In this document: positions 34,484 through 46,029 of the stretch, one piece after another
Position numbering within the stretch: the stretch's first letter is position 1
Layout of the letters: every line of letters begins with the position of its first letter
Assembly: GCF_026914185.1 (NCBI RefSeq)
Contig: NC_070566.1
Coordinates: 3,038,001-3,102,000, forward strand
Reading direction: 5' to 3'
Length of the DNA stretch: 64,000 nt
DNA from: Puccinia triticina
Lineage: Eukaryota; Basidiomycota; Pucciniomycetes; Pucciniales; Pucciniaceae
Translations under genes and position numbers: made by a program
Notes under the pieces: generated by a model
Databases searched by the model: none
The model's input: only the letters and a program-made list of their open reading frames with translations
What the model was told of the DNA's origin: nothing

Positions 34484-34926
34484 GACCCTGCTCAATGGCA
34501 CAGCTTAAATGCCAGCTCAACTGCTGCCCCCCTCTGTTCCCCTGCACTTGCAGAAGGCTAAGGGGGTTGAACCCAGCCTCTTTTCCTTTGTGGTTCATGA
34601 ATTGGGGGGCCAGTCCAAGGCATTTATGTTTGGGGACTCGGATTCAATATCCTTAGATTCTAGCAACAACATCAGCAAACTGACTTCAAATTTACCAATC
34701 TTATTGTCTGCCCTATGAAGACCCCATTTTTCAGTCAGTGTTATAATCAAGTTTTGTAACTATGGTGAATTAATTAGTTTTATAATCAAGTGTGATAAAT
34801 GTGGTGAATTCAAGTGAAATATGTGTAGACAGATTATTTATCACGCTACAAGCAGGGCCCAATTTACTAAACAAAAAATTCCGGGGGGGGGGGTCATGCG
34901 TGCCTCACATGTGTGTATCCAATCTA
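34484..34926. other. Spacer entering the duplicated block of secreted protein B
   Basis: From about 34825 the sequence (ACAGATTATTTATCACGC, AAAATTCCGGGGG, GGTCATGCGTGC) aligns with 28340-28430, so the segmental duplication continues downstream of both stop codons. The rest holds nothing recognised. Confidence 0.5.
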
Positions 34927-35337
34927 CTAGTATGATGGACCTTGCCCTTCTTTAAGTGGGGGCCACCCATTTTCCTGCCTCCATACAGGATTGTAGTATT
35001 TTGACCACCTAGTTACAACATATTGACTGACTCCATGTTGACTGCAACGCTCCATGGGCACCATCATTCCAAGCTGGCATTCTATGCAGGAGTAATGCTT
35101 GCAGAGAATTTGTTTTTCACAGAGTGAGGAGTTCTGGTGTTGCAGCCAACCACACGCGTAGCTGTCTGTTGTGTCTGGACCTTCAGTGGGCCTCAGATGC
35201 TTTCCGTCGGTTGCAAAGCGCACTTCATCACGACGGAACTTGAGACAATCGGGACAAACTGACTTGTTGGGTGGTGCAAGCACTGTCCATGCCGCAGCAA
35301 GGGCGTACATGAGACATACAACAGGTCTGCTTTGCAT
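34927..35337 (-). CDS. Secreted cysteine-rich protein B, 136 residues, paralog of A
   Basis: A single exon of the same length as 28484-28894. The signal peptide is MQSRPVVCLMYALAAAWTVL followed by APPNKS. The mature cysteine pattern is VCPDC, YACGWL, SLCE, LCKHYSCIEC, LGMM and RCSQH, and it ends with the shared WSKYYNP-WRQENGWPPLK block. Two cysteines of protein A (the CC doublet and the CGS cysteine) are replaced or shifted. The N-terminal half has diverged more than the C-terminal half, a pattern seen when effectors diversify. The YxC triplets recall the [YFW]xC motif reported in rust and mildew effector candidates. Confidence 0.75.
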   Translation of the reverse strand: MQSRPVVCLMYALAAAWTVLAPPNKSVCPDCLKFRRDEVRFATDGKHLRPTEGPDTTDSYACGWLQHQNSSLCEKQILCKHYSCIECQLGMMVPMERCSQHGVSQYVVTRWSKYYNPVWRQENGWPPLKEGQGPSY

Positions 35338-35640
35338 GGCTGCAGTGGTTTTCTATGTGGGGTAGGGCAGCTTGTCTGCAGGAGGAATTGATCTTGGAAC
35401 GTATGTGTGCTTCAGGTCTACGCAGGGGCTCTTGAAGTGGGAGAACGATACCACTATGCCAGCAAGCTGTGGCAGATAAAAACTCTTTTCACTATTTAAA
35501 TGCAAGGCTTAGGGTCCAGTTGAGTTGCAAATTCCAGGGAAGAAGTAAATAATGCACATTTATGTTGTCGTTTACCGCCACACAACTTGTGGCCTGGAGC
35601 TCTAAACTTTCCCCACTACATACACCACGTGCTTCAATTT
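35338..35640 (-). promoter_or_regulatory. Upstream region of secreted protein B
   Basis: Homologous to 28895-29170. The TTTAAAT box is retained at about 35491-35497, as is the tRNA-like stretch at about 35370-35470 (A-box-like TGGCATAGTGG, acceptor-like AGCTTG/CAAGCT pair). Retention of both through divergence suggests either function or recent duplication. Confidence 0.4.
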
Positions 35641-36528
35641 ATTGAGGTACAAAAATAGCCAACAGGATGAGTATTAGTCAAACTCAGGAAATGGGTTATG
35701 TAAGTTGAAAAATAAAGCAGCTTGGTGGCACAGTTTGTAGATGTCCACAGACGGCACCAAGAACAGTTTTTGGCTGCCAATGTGGAGTATTTGCTCCAAT
35801 TCTCTCCACCCGGGGTCAAAAAAGAACAGCAATCGGGGCTAACTCCCAATCGCGGCCGCGGAGGAAGCAAAACGGCAGGTGGAGTTTGGGCCGAGGATCA
35901 CGGTCTCTTGAGCGTCGGACAGTGGCTGTCGGCGGAGGCCCCCTGTGGATAGGATGACTCCTTCTTAAGAAGGGTTCCGGCGGCCCTATTTTGAGGATCC
36001 CCGTCGAAGCCCGACGCCCCGGCCAGGAGGGTGGCGTTGATGCTTGGGAGCTGTATGGTGGGCTCCATTGCGCTGGGTTCATACACGGAATACTCCGGGA
36101 GACCGGTGCCGGTCAGACTGTTGAGCTCCCAGGGGCCGGGCCAGCTCAGTCCTTCCTCGTGGTGGCATCTTCCCTGCGTCCACGAGCCTTTCTGCAGTGG
36201 CTGCTTTCCGCTGAGATCGTGGCCCTGTATTTTCTTATGGGCGCTGGCGCTCTAGGCCGGACACTGGCCGGATGGTTCTCTATCGTCCAGTCAGGTATGA
36301 GCTATGTGATGACCAATCCGAGACTGGATAGCCCTTGCTGAGCATGTGGGGTCGTCTGCTACCGGTTTCCAGGACGCCGAGACAGTTTGTCTGATGGAAG
36401 AAGGCGTTGGTGGTTGTGGTGTTTGGGGTGGTTGGGGTGTGCTGGCGTCCCCCTGCGCTGGCCTACAAATTCACGACCGCCCGCCCCTCGGAAGTTGGAA
36501 CACCCACCACGAACCACGACGAACCACG
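35641..36528 (-). pseudogene. Unrecognised minus-strand open stretch upstream of the translocator gene
   Basis: On the minus strand a frame is open from about 36235 to 35898 without a stop and has coding-like composition (GLSWPGPWELNSL, LPEYSVYEPSAMEPTIQLPS). No splice model extends it convincingly and I recognise no family. It may be an exon of an uncalled gene, a retroelement fragment, or chance. The translocator promoter should lie at the right end. Confidence 0.25.
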
Positions 36529-37831
36529 ATGGCCGCAAACTCCCCTCCAGCCGCCCCCGCAGACGAGAAGCATCTGCCGCACACCGTCTTCGATGTCGAC
36601 GACACCAACGACGACGACGCCCTGCAGCCCTCAGTCTCGCTCCTCAGCCATCCCCCACCCTCCAAACCACCCCCGGCACTCCATCCAGCGGTCATCATCG
36701 GGTCAGTGCACCAAACAAACACCAAACCCAATCCTGCAGCTGGCTCATCTCTTCTGTCTCTGTCTGCAGCATCTGGATCACCCTCTCCTCCTCGGTCATC
36801 ATCTACAACAAATACATCCTCTCAGACCTCCACTTCGGATACCCCATCTCACTCACCACCTGGCACCTCACCTTTGCCACCATCGGCACCCGCATCCTCG
36901 CCAAGACCTCCCATCTCCTCGATGGCCTGTCCCAGATCACCATGACCTGGGACAGATGGCTCCGATCGATCCTGCCCATCGGCGCCCTCTTCAGCGCCAG
37001 CTTGATCTTCAGCAACATGGCCTATCTCACCCTCAGCGTCTCCTTCATCCAAATGTATATCTCACAAAAAAAAACACCGCCACCATCACAGTAACACTCA
37101 CACCGTGCGTTTGTTTTTTGTTTATAGGTTGAAGGCTTTTACTTCTGTCGCCGTCCTCGCCATCTCGATCGTCATGGGCCTCGAAAAGGCCAACAAGCGC
37201 ACCATGCTCATCGTCCTCCTCATCTCCCTCGGCGTCGCCATCGCCTCCGTCGGCGAACTCGAATTCGCCATGAGCGGCTTCATCTTCCAAACCCTCGGCA
37301 TCCTCTTCGAAGCCACTCGCCTGGTCACCATCCAAAAACTCCTGCACGGGATGAAGATGGACCCCTTAGTCTCGTCTGTCTCCCCCTTTCCTCACTCACT
37401 CACTCTATCCAACCCTAATCTAGCCAACTGACTCAAAAAACGATCGCAATAGATTGTACTACTTTGCGCCTGTCTGTGCGACATTGAATGCGATCCTGAT
37501 ACCGGTCTACGAGGGATCAGCGCCATTCAAGGAAGCCTTGACCACCCTTGGCCCGCTGATCCTCGTCACGAATGCCTCGGTGGCCTTTGCGCTCAACGTC
37601 GCCGTCGTCTTCCTCATCGGCTCCGCCTCATCGCTCGTCTTGACCCTCAGCGGCGTCCTCAAAGACGTCCTCCTCGTCCTCGGCTCCGTCTTCCTCCTCG
37701 GCTCCACCGTCACCTTCATCCAACTCGCTGGCTACTCCCTCGCCCTCGCCGGCTTGGTCGCCTTCAAAACTAACCCCGACGTCCTCGACGACCGGATCCG
37801 TAGGATCCGCAGAGCCTTCGGTAAAGCTTAA
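36529..37831 (+). CDS. Triose-phosphate / sugar-phosphate translocator family membrane protein, 360 residues
   Basis: Exons are 36529-36701, 36770-37054, 37128-37373 and 37453-37831. All introns are GT-AG (68-79 nt) and phases match. The cytosolic N-terminus of about 55 residues is acidic and Pro-rich. After it come about ten hydrophobic helices in the drug/metabolite transporter fold. Diagnostic TPT features are SSSVIIYNKYIL in helix 1, SLTTWHL, the SVSFIQMLKA segment formed exactly across an exon junction, SVGELEF, and SLYYFAPVCA across the last junction. The family exchanges sugar phosphates or nucleotide sugars for phosphate or nucleotide across organelle membranes, usually Golgi or ER in fungi. 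The substrate cannot be read from sequence. Confidence 0.92.
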
Positions 37832-38697
37832 TCTCCCCCAAACTCGCCCTCCCCCTTAAACCGTTCATTTTAATGTCTTCCTTGGGTATATCGGCTATTC
37901 TGTGCTCTTGTGTTGGTTGACATGTGTGTGTGTGTGTACGTCACTCTACAACGGCATCCTGCCCCCCTCCCCCCCAAAAAAAAAAAAAAAAATCACAAAC
38001 ATATGTAGATATTTTACATAGCTATACATAGTTGAACATACGTACTAACCTTCCACACAAAAACCCACAAAAATGCACACCCGCACTTCTTCCTCTCTTT
38101 CCAGCCCACCATAGAATCCTTTTCTCTCTGCTCCCCATCATCACACATCTCATTAGCTTTTTTGTTGTTGTTGTTTTCTTCTTTTCTTTTGATCGATAAG
38201 AAATACATCTTTGCAACCCAAGTCCTTCTTTTGGCAAGGGGGAGAGGATTCACATTGTGCCTGTGAGATGTGGCTATCTAGATGTGTCAGATTTCCCTGC
38301 AAAATCTGGAAAAATCATAGTTGCTAGATGGACAGGAAGTCCTCCACTAATGTCAATGACATCATTGTATGTTTTTTTTATGAACATTCGAAGTTGAAAA
38401 AAAAAAAAACTGTTTTGGCCCCCTTTTTCTCTATCTTGTCCCTACTGCATACTTGGGTATCCAATCGGATACCGGGTTTCTGGAGATGTATCCTTGATCC
38501 GTTTCGCAGCCGACAGTCACACGGATACTGCCGGATCGACACGGTCCGGCTTGAAACTTAAGCGTCCCAGCGAGAGTGCCCTAATCCGGGCTAACTTAGC
38601 GCCCGGTGCGGATGGTCTCAGCGCGGGGCTTCGAGCCGCGGGGCGGGGATTGGCCAAATTCGAGCCTCTTTCCTCATTCGATCCCAGCAAAGAAGCG
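37832..38697. other. Spacer: 3' region of the translocator and 5' region of the next gene
   Basis: Contains a short GT microsatellite (about 37924-37940), an A-run (37977-37992) and GC-rich sequence immediately before the ATG at 38698. The minus-strand 75-codon frame at 38517-38744 has no domain. Confidence 0.5.
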
Positions 38698-39521
38698 ATG
38701 AACCCTTTCGCATCATCATCTTCTACCCGTTCTTTTCGCTTCACATCGGCCTCGATATTTGTCCTTCTTCAAGTAAGCACACGTTTGTCTTGCCCTCTTC
38801 TGCCCCTGGTTGATGCCCGAATTTCTCTGCTTGTAATAGTATTAATGCTGGTTGTGGATTTTTATTCCCGTTCTTTCTTTCTTCAAACTGGTTGTCTACG
38901 CGAACACTTCATTTGTGTGCGAAATAGTTGGTCTCATTTGGCGCGGCTGATATCTCGTGTGAGAACGTTCTTCTTAGCAGCAGTCTATACATCACTCGCG
39001 ACGATGGAAGCCAGGAGAAAAGAAATGATGACTGACTCTCACCTTCCGACGGTCTTACGCCAAAGTTTGCAAGTGCATGTGCTTTACCAACTATACGATT
39101 GTGCCGCTATATAGACCGAAGGACCTGTCCAAGCCTTGCTTAACATGCACGAAACAGTTCTGCTTGGACCAGAAACTCTCGATCTGTCAGGATGCTAAGC
39201 TGGGTAATACTAATCTGGATACCGGGACGGGTGATGAAGGGGATATTAGGACTAAATGCTTTCGTTTGTTCTTTCATCGATTTACCACCCCACTGCTCCG
39301 AACATCCATTCTTGCTCTTCTTAAGTAAAGTCAACAATCCGACAAAGTAAAGACATACGCTGATTTAACTTTCTTTCGGTTTTCGTTTTTTTTCCCCCCC
39401 TGATCTGATCTGCAATATAATAACAGAACGTGATTCGACTAAAGATCAAGTGATCGTCGTCAGCTTCATAATCCTCACAACAATCTTACTGATATCTGCA
39501 TTAGTCAAAGAACGTATCTAA
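38698..39521 (+). CDS. Small conserved fungal membrane protein with Cys-rich lumenal domain, 119 residues
   Basis: I assemble it from 38698-38772, 39074-39263 and 39427-39521; the phases fit and the total is 360 nt. Exon 1 gives a Ser-rich start and a hydrophobic SIFVLLQ core, perhaps a signal sequence. Exon 2 carries CMCFTNYTIVPLYRPKDL, CLTCTKQFCLDQKLSIC and GTGDEGDIRTKCF. Exon 3 adds QRDSTKDQ, a transmembrane helix (VIVVSFIILTTILLISALV) and a short KERI tail. The CLTCTKQFCLDQKL block and KCFQRDS followed by a helix look to me like a conserved small fungal secretory-pathway family that I cannot name. The exon 1 acceptor (GCAAG) is weak and a missed middle exon is possible, so the N-terminus is the least certain part. 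Confidence 0.6.
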
Positions 39522-39670
39522 CCATCAATTAAGAAGAAGCCCACACCCCCAATTGACAGAGCAGTTAAAAAAAATAACAGGTGCCGGGTACCTGATGCCA
39601 CTCCATCATAAATGCTGCTGCCGAGGGGGAGGGGATACGAAAGAAAACTGGACAGAGGCCTGCTGCTCGG

Positions 39671-39692
39671 GGGGGGGGGGGGGGGGGGGGAT
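39671..39692 (+). repeat. G homopolymer of about 22
   Basis: An uninterrupted G run next to the MITE. Such runs are error-prone, and the exact length should not be trusted. Confidence 0.8.
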
Positions 39693-39742
39693 GACTTATT
39701 CATTACCCAATTCCCATACATTTTTGATTTTGTCCAATGAGT

Positions 39743-40089
39743 TATGGTATTCAAAATTGCATATGTCACTATTTACATAAAATCATAAAACCAATTTTGG
39801 CTGGGAGATGTCAGTTATGGTGTTCAAAGTTGGTTTGCATAATTTTATGCATGCATAAATCATAAAATCATAAAAATATTTTGGTGAGGAAATTTTGTAT
39901 CACATAATCAGACAGTCATATCCCCTGCAAAAAAGATTTTATGATTTTATGATTTATGCATGCATAAAATTATGCAAACCAACTTTGAACACCATAAGTG
40001 TGCATAAAACTCAAAGTGACATCTCCCAGCCAAAATTGCAGTTTATGATTTTATGTGAAAAAATATTATGTAATTTTGAATACCATAAG
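39743..40089. mobile_element. About 347 bp foldback MITE
   Basis: The outer ends TTATGGTATTCAAAATT (39743) and its complement (ending 40089) face each other. An inner pair (39823-39880 against about 39935-40000) is a long inverted repeat centred on GGTGTTCAAAGTTGG and ATGCATGCATAAA. The whole unit can fold into one hairpin. No coding capacity. A TA-type target cannot be established. Confidence 0.7.
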
Positions 40090-42158
40090 TCTTGGTGGAC
40101 AAACTCTGTCTGATAACTGCTTGGACAAGACTTTCTAAACACTAATTAGGGGGATTCAAAGGTGGTTGGGTCCAAATTGCATGGACTTTTGCAAGCTGGT
40201 GTCCAAGCAAACTTAGCACAAGTCCTGTGCCCGCTGGGTGCGGCGTGAAGTGCCTTGCACAAAGTGCAATCTCCTGTCAAGGAGGGATGTGCATGCAATC
40301 CATGTTTTTTGGTGTGAGAGCCCCATGTAAAGTTGAAGATTTTTGCAGGTGGCCAACTTTGTGCCCCAAAAGAACCCACTTCCCACAGGAAATGGCTCCT
40401 GCCGCCCACAACAGTCCAAAGGTGGGCTTCCCCTCTTCAAAATGGCGGCAGTCACAGGGGGATAGCTCTTGATTCATGGCCTGGAGAGCTGTTGGAAAAA
40501 GGTCTCTTTCTGAGATGCAGCTCAGCTGATGTAAGAATGCAGTATTCCACTGCCTTTCAATAGATTGAAACAGCTTTTGATACAAAGGCATATGTATTTA
40601 TGATTTTTTTTCTCTCAATATGGGTTGCTTTTCTTGGTGTTTGAAGACTTCAAACGCAAGGATCAGGACTTATATTGGCAGCTACAAGGCCTAAATTGCA
40701 TCAGAAGAAGCACACTCACAAGCACTTCTTAAGTCCAGAGGGGCATCCTCAGCAGGCTGACAGCTGCTTTACAAAAAAGGAAAAAAAGGAAAAAAAAAAG
40801 TTTGATATTCCTAGGGCTCTCATGAGGCCATGGTTTTTGCAGGTGAGCCTCTCTGTGAGACAGAGACCCTGTGGGACTGCCTCACTTGGAGAAACAGTGA
40901 AACAGATACCATACAATACAGTATCTTCAGATAATTGTGTATTGTGTCTGTTGAAAAATATAAAATTTTAAATATAAATGTATTGTATCTGCCTGAAGAT
41001 ACAATACCATAGTATTGTATCAATAAAGTATTAAAGCTTTATTTTCTTGTTTTTGTGCAACGTGGACTGTATTCAGAAAATCTATCAAAAACGTGAAAAT
41101 ACAGTATCTTGTATTGGGCTGTATTTGTGACAAGATTCCAAAGTTTGAATACATTTGTATAGTAATGGTATTTGAATATGATACAAATGCATAGTAATGG
41201 GTGCAAAAAAGATACAAATACAGGCAGATACAGATACATGTATTGTATTTTATTCATGGTTGCTGGGAGGCTTTGTTAAGCTTGGTGTTCAAGACTTTTC
41301 TTGAACACCTACTGGCAAAAAATCATTCAAGAAGGCTTCAGGGGCTAAGTAAAATGTGGCTTGCATGCACTTTTGCAACTAGGCGTTCAAGATCTGACTT
41401 GAATTCTGACTTGCAAAATTTTACACAAGTTGCATCTGGCCACATTTGAAACCTCCTATTTTATGCAGTGCCAGCAGTACAGGCGCCACAGTGTTGTGAC
41501 AGGGACCCTAGAACCAGAGTCATACTGGGACCACCATGGCATGCATTCAGTTTCCACCTGTATTGGGGTTATTGATGGCACCCTATTTGTGCCATTGGGT
41601 TTCCCGCAACCTGAAGGGTGACCTGTGTTGGGTGCCATAACAACAGCTGTGGCAATGGTGCAACAAATGCAATACATGTATTGTACAGGCATATACATTG
41701 TATTGTATTTATTTTTGAATAATAAATGTCTTGGCGTATTTGTATTGCATTGGTTACCCAATACAATGCATATTGACCAAGCCAATCCACAAAATATTAA
41801 ATTTGGGGTGGGCAATACATGATGAAGAAAATACATTGTATTGTATTGGACAAAAAATACAATACAAATACAATGTATACACTATACAAAACAATACAAT
41901 ACATGCCATATACAAATACATGTATAGTATTTGTTGCACCGTTGGCTGTGGTGACACTAATTCAGAGCCTGTGATATTGTCAGCCATCATTCCAGGGGAT
42001 TTACTTTGCCAACAGCAAGTTTTTACAAGCTTGATACATGGGTTACTTGTTGTCAATTTTACATGGGGTTACTTGTTACTGACTTATCTGCATTGTGTTT
42101 ATCCGTTGCGGAAATATGTTATATGGGGGTTACATGCCACATGTCAATGTTATACAGG
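40090..42158 (+). pseudogene. Repeat region with a PIF/Harbinger transposase relic
   Basis: The frame 41430-41621 contains CIGVIDGTLFVPLGFPQPEG, which matches the first catalytic Asp region (GxIDGT) of PIF/Harbinger DDE transposases, then stops. No other catalytic block remains. Both sides are filled with degenerate ATACAAATACA/TGTATTGTAT arrays (40900-41260 and 41640-41940). From about 42020 there are repeats of a GGGGGTTACATGCCA-type unit that also flank the hAT end at 57514-57620. Confidence 0.45.
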
Positions 42159-42440
42159 CAACGGTGAAAGGCTACGCTGCGCTACAAAAAGCGCCTGTTT
42201 TAGCGCAGCGCAGCAGGTACCTGCTACGTGGACCTCCCAAAAAGCTGTAGCGCAGCCATAAACTGCTGCGCTACGGCTAAATGTATCTCCCAGGCGCTGC
42301 AAAAAAAGCCGCGCTTTTGGTACATGATAGCGCAGCGCAGCGCAAAAGACGCTTCTTCCCCGCTACAAGTGCGCTACATGCGCTTTTAGGGTAGAAGAGC
42401 GCAGCCGTCCTTGCCTTGGTGGCGGCTGCGCTGGGCTGCG
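42159..42440 (+). repeat. Left end of hAT element 1 with GCTGCGCTA subterminal repeats
   Basis: The terminus starts CAACGGTGAAAGGCT and is followed by at least ten copies of GCGCAGC/GCTGCGC motifs in both orientations. The same terminus occurs at about 46502 and, inverted, at 57500-57514 (AGCCTTTCACCATTG). Dense short subterminal repeats in both orientations are typical hAT transposase binding sites. Confidence 0.75.
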
Positions 42441-42601
42441 CTGCCACGCCGGAGGATTGTACATATCACCACCCAGCACATCCATCCACCTGGCCAGCGT
42501 TGGTGTGGACTGAGCCGGTACTACATACATACTTCCTCCTTCCCTCACCAATCTATTGACTTCATCTTAATATCTGTTCACACTCCAATCCACGCTTGAA
42601 T

Positions 42602-45600
42602 ATGACTGGCAGACACCCTCAAGATGCCCCTTCTACCCCTCCAAATACAACCAGCAATCCAAGCGAACAAACCAAGTCAACCTGCCGAGAGTCATCCCGT
42701 ATGCGCACCCCAAGCTCTCACCCCGGATTTGTACCTACTCAAGGTGATTCTCAGCGAGCCCTTGTTCCTCAACTGCCAAAGGTCAAGAAAACTGCCCCAG
42801 TCCCAGAGGATGACAACAACGGAAGTGAACCAGAAATTGTGGTGGCAAAAAAGGCCGCCACTAAGAGACCAGGTCAAGCCCCGTAATGTAAGCCCCCGGT
42901 CTGTTCTTGCGTATTATCATGCTGGCCATTCATTTTGACAATTGCCTGATTTGAATTCTTTTGACACAGGCTGATTCTGGGCTAAAGCAGGTTGCTAGCC
43001 GCACTGGTAAGAACATAATGGTCAACTTGGATCAGAACTCTGATGCCAAACACAATCAGGTTCTATCTCAAAAGACAAAAATAAAAATAAGGATGGGTAT
43101 GATCATCCGCGCTTATATTTCTTTCTGGTTGGAGAAGGACCAGGTAAGGTTGGATCAAAAACTCTCATTCATATCTCTTGTCAATTAGTCACTGATTTGT
43201 TTTGGTTTAATTTTCTTACAATTACAGGATGAAAACTCTACTGCATATTGCTGCCAGTGGTGCCCAAACAGTTTTAAGGTGTCGGGCCATTCAACATACA
43301 ACCTCAAAACTCATCGCGATGGTGCCAACAATAAAGGTTCAATCCAATCGGCTTGCCCAGGCCGTGAAAAGGCAATTGCTGCCGGAGTGCACCTCCCCCC
43401 AACGGCAGGCAAAGCGTTGAAAGAAAAGTCAAAGGGCCAACCAGCTTCAACTAGCAATCTCATTTCCTATACCACCAAAGGCCGATTTGATAACAAAACC
43501 CTCAACAAACTACTTGTCATCTGGATCGTTCGCCAATCACTCCTGTGGCCCCGTATTGAGGACTTCCTCCTTTGTGTGTGTTTTGATTATGCTGCACACA
43601 ACTCAAAGCTTCACTCTTGGATCTGGGCTGCAATGCAGGCCCACCTACTCTACCTCAAACAGAGAACACAGGTCATCAATGTGATCAAAGTAAGTTGCTT
43701 GATCATCAAACAATGATTCATGTCATTCTCATTTAAAAGATCTTTCTTTCTTTCTTAGACTTCAGGTTTGAAGATCTCCCTTGTATCCAATGTGTGGACC
43801 ACAAAGGGAAGCCACAAGGTGTTCTTATGGATAATGTGCTGCTATATTGACATGAATTGGACCTATGTTTGCCAGCACCTAGCAATCAAATACATCTTGT
43901 GGCATCATAATGGTAAGTACTTGGCTGCTCCATTTGCCAAAGTACTTATAAAACATGGTGTCCACAATAAGATAAGTCTTCTAATCCTTTTATTTGTCTG
44001 ATCATTTTCCTCCTTAAAACAGAATCAAACCTGACTTTTCATTTGTCTCTTCACGTCCTTGCCCAGACAACCAACTCTGGAAGTAATAACTTCACAATGG
44101 CAAAGTCAGTTTCCAGCATTTTCCAAGCTCACGATTCAACTAACTGGGATCTGCCACGTCATCACATTAATCCTTGGCGCTGGTTTAAAGGCGTTGAATC
44201 TACCCAAGGCCATTGTGACACCCAAAAAAGCCGACAAACCCTTTCCAGTTTTATATTCCATTCCCAAGGAAGAGGGCAATGATAGCTCCAATGAGATCAC
44301 CAAGATAACCAATCAACCAGCAGATCAATCCAAAGACAAGTATGATGATGTTGACCCGGACAACGCTGAAGCCCCTCACCAAGAGCCGGGTTGGGAGAAT
44401 GAAATCGATGAGGACATGCTTGAGGAATGTGACCAAATGGGAATTGCATTCACTTTGAAGAAGGTAAAAACAACCTTTCTAAATCTATGCTTCTCCAGCC
44501 AACTGACTTTATGATAGTTTTTTATGCATCAGATTGACTATATTTGCAGAAGAATTGCCTTGTCTTCACAAAAACGGGGGGAGTGGGGCCTCTGGGCCAA
44601 GAGGCTTGGGTACAAGGGTTGAGGGCTTATTGGTGGCTACGGTATTACATGGAATATTGTTTACAACAGCTGGAAATGTGCATACAATGGCAGACGGGTT
44701 ATCAAACAACTTTTGAAAAATGAGAATGACAAGTGCGCCGGAAAATTGAGAGAATCTCACTTCTTCAAATCCTACACGCTATGTTCGGAAGAATGGGACA
44801 ACGTAAACTCTTTGAATAATGTCTTAAAGGTGAGTTGTTCTTGTTTTTCATCTTTTGCAATGGCGCTTCAGCAATGCCCAATGTAACTTTTTCCAGGATT
44901 TCTTGGAGATGACCAAGCGGATGGAGGGGGATGGCCCAAAATTGCCCATGGTCCTCTACAAGTACATACACTTACTGGAAAACTTAGAACGCAAGGAAGC
45001 TGATGCAACTTCAACTCCACTTGAGCCAATGTTTGCGCCCATGATTCACATCACAAAGAAATATCTTGACTTCGCGGTAATACTGGCAACCTTCCTTCAC
45101 CCAGCATGGCGCATGATGCTGTTTACCAAACGACTTGAAAAACATGTCCCGCGTGTCAAACAGCTTATTACTGAAACCTTCAAAGAACACAAGGAAATTA
45201 TCAAATTGCTTTGGCCGCCATCTTCATTGGTGTTGCCCAAGACTTCACAGCTTAATTCCAAAGCCACCAATTCAGATTCGGGAGACGAGTTCAATTTTTA
45301 TTCAAAGGTCTCACAAGCGGCTTTCTTGAACACAGAGCTCAAACAATATAATAGTGGGATGTTCCCAATGGAAAAAAAGGGAGATGTTTTAGCTTGGTGG
45401 AAAGTAAGCATTCTACCTTCTAGCTTGGCTTCTTCACTTCAAGTTGCTGATATACTTTTGACATCAGAAAAACTCCCAGCACTTCCCTGTTATGGCTTCG
45501 TTGGCGAGGGATTATCTTGCCTGTCCCGCAAGCTTGGCTTCCGTGAAGCGTACATTTTCAGGAGCAGCTAATGTTTGTTCAGCAGGTCGGTCAAGCCTGG

Positions 45601-45767
45601 CAATAAGAACCATCAAGCGCTGCATTAGCAGCCATATGTGGCTGCGCAACAAGGTTAGGATGGAGGGAGACTTCTCAGACTTTCAGAAGCTCATTGATGG
45701 GGCTTGTGACAACCCCAAATTCCAGGTTGGAAAAAAGAAGAGTGATGTGACTGCTAAAAATAAATGA
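42602..45767 (+). pseudogene. hAT-family transposase, multi-exon, inactivated
   Basis: Exon-like segments are recognisable: 42602-42886, 42970-43143, 43228-43689, 43759 to about 43965, about 44088-44463, about 44535-44830, 44900-45402 and about 45470-45767. A BED-type zinc finger (CQWC ... HSTYNLKTH) lies at 43250-43310. The catalytic-core segment KISLVSNVWTTKGSHK is at 43770-43815. The C-terminal dimerisation block (SLARDYLACPAS, RTFSGAANVCSAGRSSL, CISSHMWLRN) is at 45495-45650. It is broken: the N-terminal exon frame hits TAA without a usable in-frame donor, a frameshift or deletion near 44150 removes the Cys/His part of the RNase-H-like core, and an in-frame TGA lies at 44620-44622. Confidence 0.85.
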
Positions 45768-46029
45768 GTATCTAAGTAAAATATATATTTCATTTCCATT
45801 GAGACTGCTAAAAATAAACACGTATCTAAGTTCACTAAAACCTGTAACTCAACTTTGGTTCAAGGGTTTCCCCTCATCAAAACCAAAAAAAAAACCATGA
45901 GTTTTAACTCAGTAGGGCTGGCGCGAATCCTGCTAACCAGTACCCTAAGCCCCCATTGCCTTTGACACTCCCCTGTGGCTTTAAAGTGCCTAGGTGGGGG
46001 AGCGTGGGGGAAAGCCGTTGGTGAAAATG

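Noticed and set aside
36346..36528. Extension of the translocator upstream of the ATG at 36529
   Set aside because: The frame is open, but the upstream residues are Cys/Gly/Trp-rich and unlike the acidic N-terminus of the family; the ATG at 36529 gives a sensible length.
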